From: CAWFXC01 sp963819735
GTDB lineage: Bacteria; Actinomycetota; Acidimicrobiia; IMCC26256; DASPTH01
Direction of reading: 5' to 3'
Assembly (NCBI GenBank): GCA_963819735.1
Contig: CAWFXC010000004.1
Location: 310,001 to 374,000, forward strand
Length of the DNA stretch: 64,000 nt
The translations under genes and the position numbers were made by a program. Positions 63,928-64,000 of the stretch are shown one piece after another (the first letter of the stretch is position 1; every line of letters begins with the position of its first letter). Under the pieces are notes generated by a model. It searched no databases, was not told the DNA's origin, and saw nothing but the letters and a program-made list of their open reading frames with translations.

Positions 63928-64000
63928 CAGCCCTCCGTTCCCTTCCGGACGATCTCGGTGACGTAGTCAGCCAGGTTGCCCAGGGTCTGCTCGCCGCCCT
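63927..64000 (-). CDS. C-terminus of an SRPBCC/AHSA1-like protein (partial)
   Basis: Only the last 24 residues are in the window: GGEQTLGNLADYVTEIVRKG. This ending fits the last helix of AHSA1/SRPBCC proteins. The stop overlaps the ATG of the DHFR-like gene (TGATG). The gene continues to the right. Confidence 0.55.
   Translation of the reverse strand, partial: GGEQTLGNLADYVTEIVRKGTEG

Noticed and set aside
1..64000. CRISPR array, tRNA, rRNA, insertion sequence or phage genes
   Set aside because: No regularly spaced repeats, cloverleaf, rRNA-like segment, transposase or integrase motif was seen on reading both strands; absence of weak tRNA signals cannot be excluded without a covariance search.

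Overview
The window is high-GC DNA with dense gene packing, GTG and TTG starts, 1-4 nt start/stop overlaps and many short operons. F420-type enzymes (a DUF385 protein and a PPOX protein), DGPF/YCII with an ECF42-like sigma factor, a mycothiol-type isomerase fold, class III cyclase fusions and leaderless-looking promoters all point to Actinomycetota. An uncultured soil or sediment lineage such as Acidimicrobiia would fit, but there is no rRNA or ribosomal marker here, so this is an inference. I see no tRNA, rRNA, transposase, integrase or CRISPR array.

1-14 kb is a catabolic region. A ferredoxin / DUF385 / P450 / CoA-transferase operon lies beside an IclR regulator, an amidohydrolase, and an operon of a DUF35 protein, a thiolase-fold (retro-aldolase-like) protein, an SDR, an aldehyde dehydrogenase and a solute-binding protein. 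A second P450 is coupled to an unusual hydrolase-cyclase fusion, and a second solute-binding protein follows. This looks like CoA-dependent breakdown of a hydrophobic substrate such as a steroid, terpenoid or branched acid. 14-33 kb holds SDRs, an alpha/beta hydrolase, a PfpI protein, VOC, SnoaL and redoxin genes, a GH15 enzyme, a large cyclase-ATPase-LuxR regulator, a cytosolic amide-sensor-like binding protein and a KatE-type catalase. 33-48 kb has a sulfatase, a 2-oxoglutarate oxygenase, aldehyde dehydrogenase-MsrA-MDR-VOC, PPK2, a P-type ATPase and a SulP transporter. 48-50.9 kb has an HD-GYP/LuxR fusion, a DUF4242 protein and a methyltransferase.

The most striking locus is 50.9-55.4 kb: a complete glycopeptide-resistance module, with vanH-vanA-vanX on the minus strand divergent from vanR-vanS on the plus strand. 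A 94-bp shared promoter region carries a direct repeat with an 11-bp period, as expected for an OmpR-family regulator. Together they would sense a glycopeptide (or cell-wall stress), make D-lactate, ligate D-Ala-D-Lac and hydrolyse D-Ala-D-Ala. The vanJ and vanK genes of the Streptomyces cluster are absent from the window. 55-64 kb has an SDR, the ECF42/DGPF pair, DHFR-like proteins, a flavodoxin-like protein, a LuxR protein with repeats and a strong hairpin upstream, and an FtsX-type permease.

Many genes between 18.8 and 59.3 kb have broken frames, including vanA and vanH. At nearly every break that conserved motifs pin down, the sequence carries one extra base, and removing either of two adjacent bases (usually C/G at a third codon position) restores the protein. 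This looks like two strain alleles both written into the consensus, so I annotate these genes as probably intact. Their coordinates span the restored reading frame.
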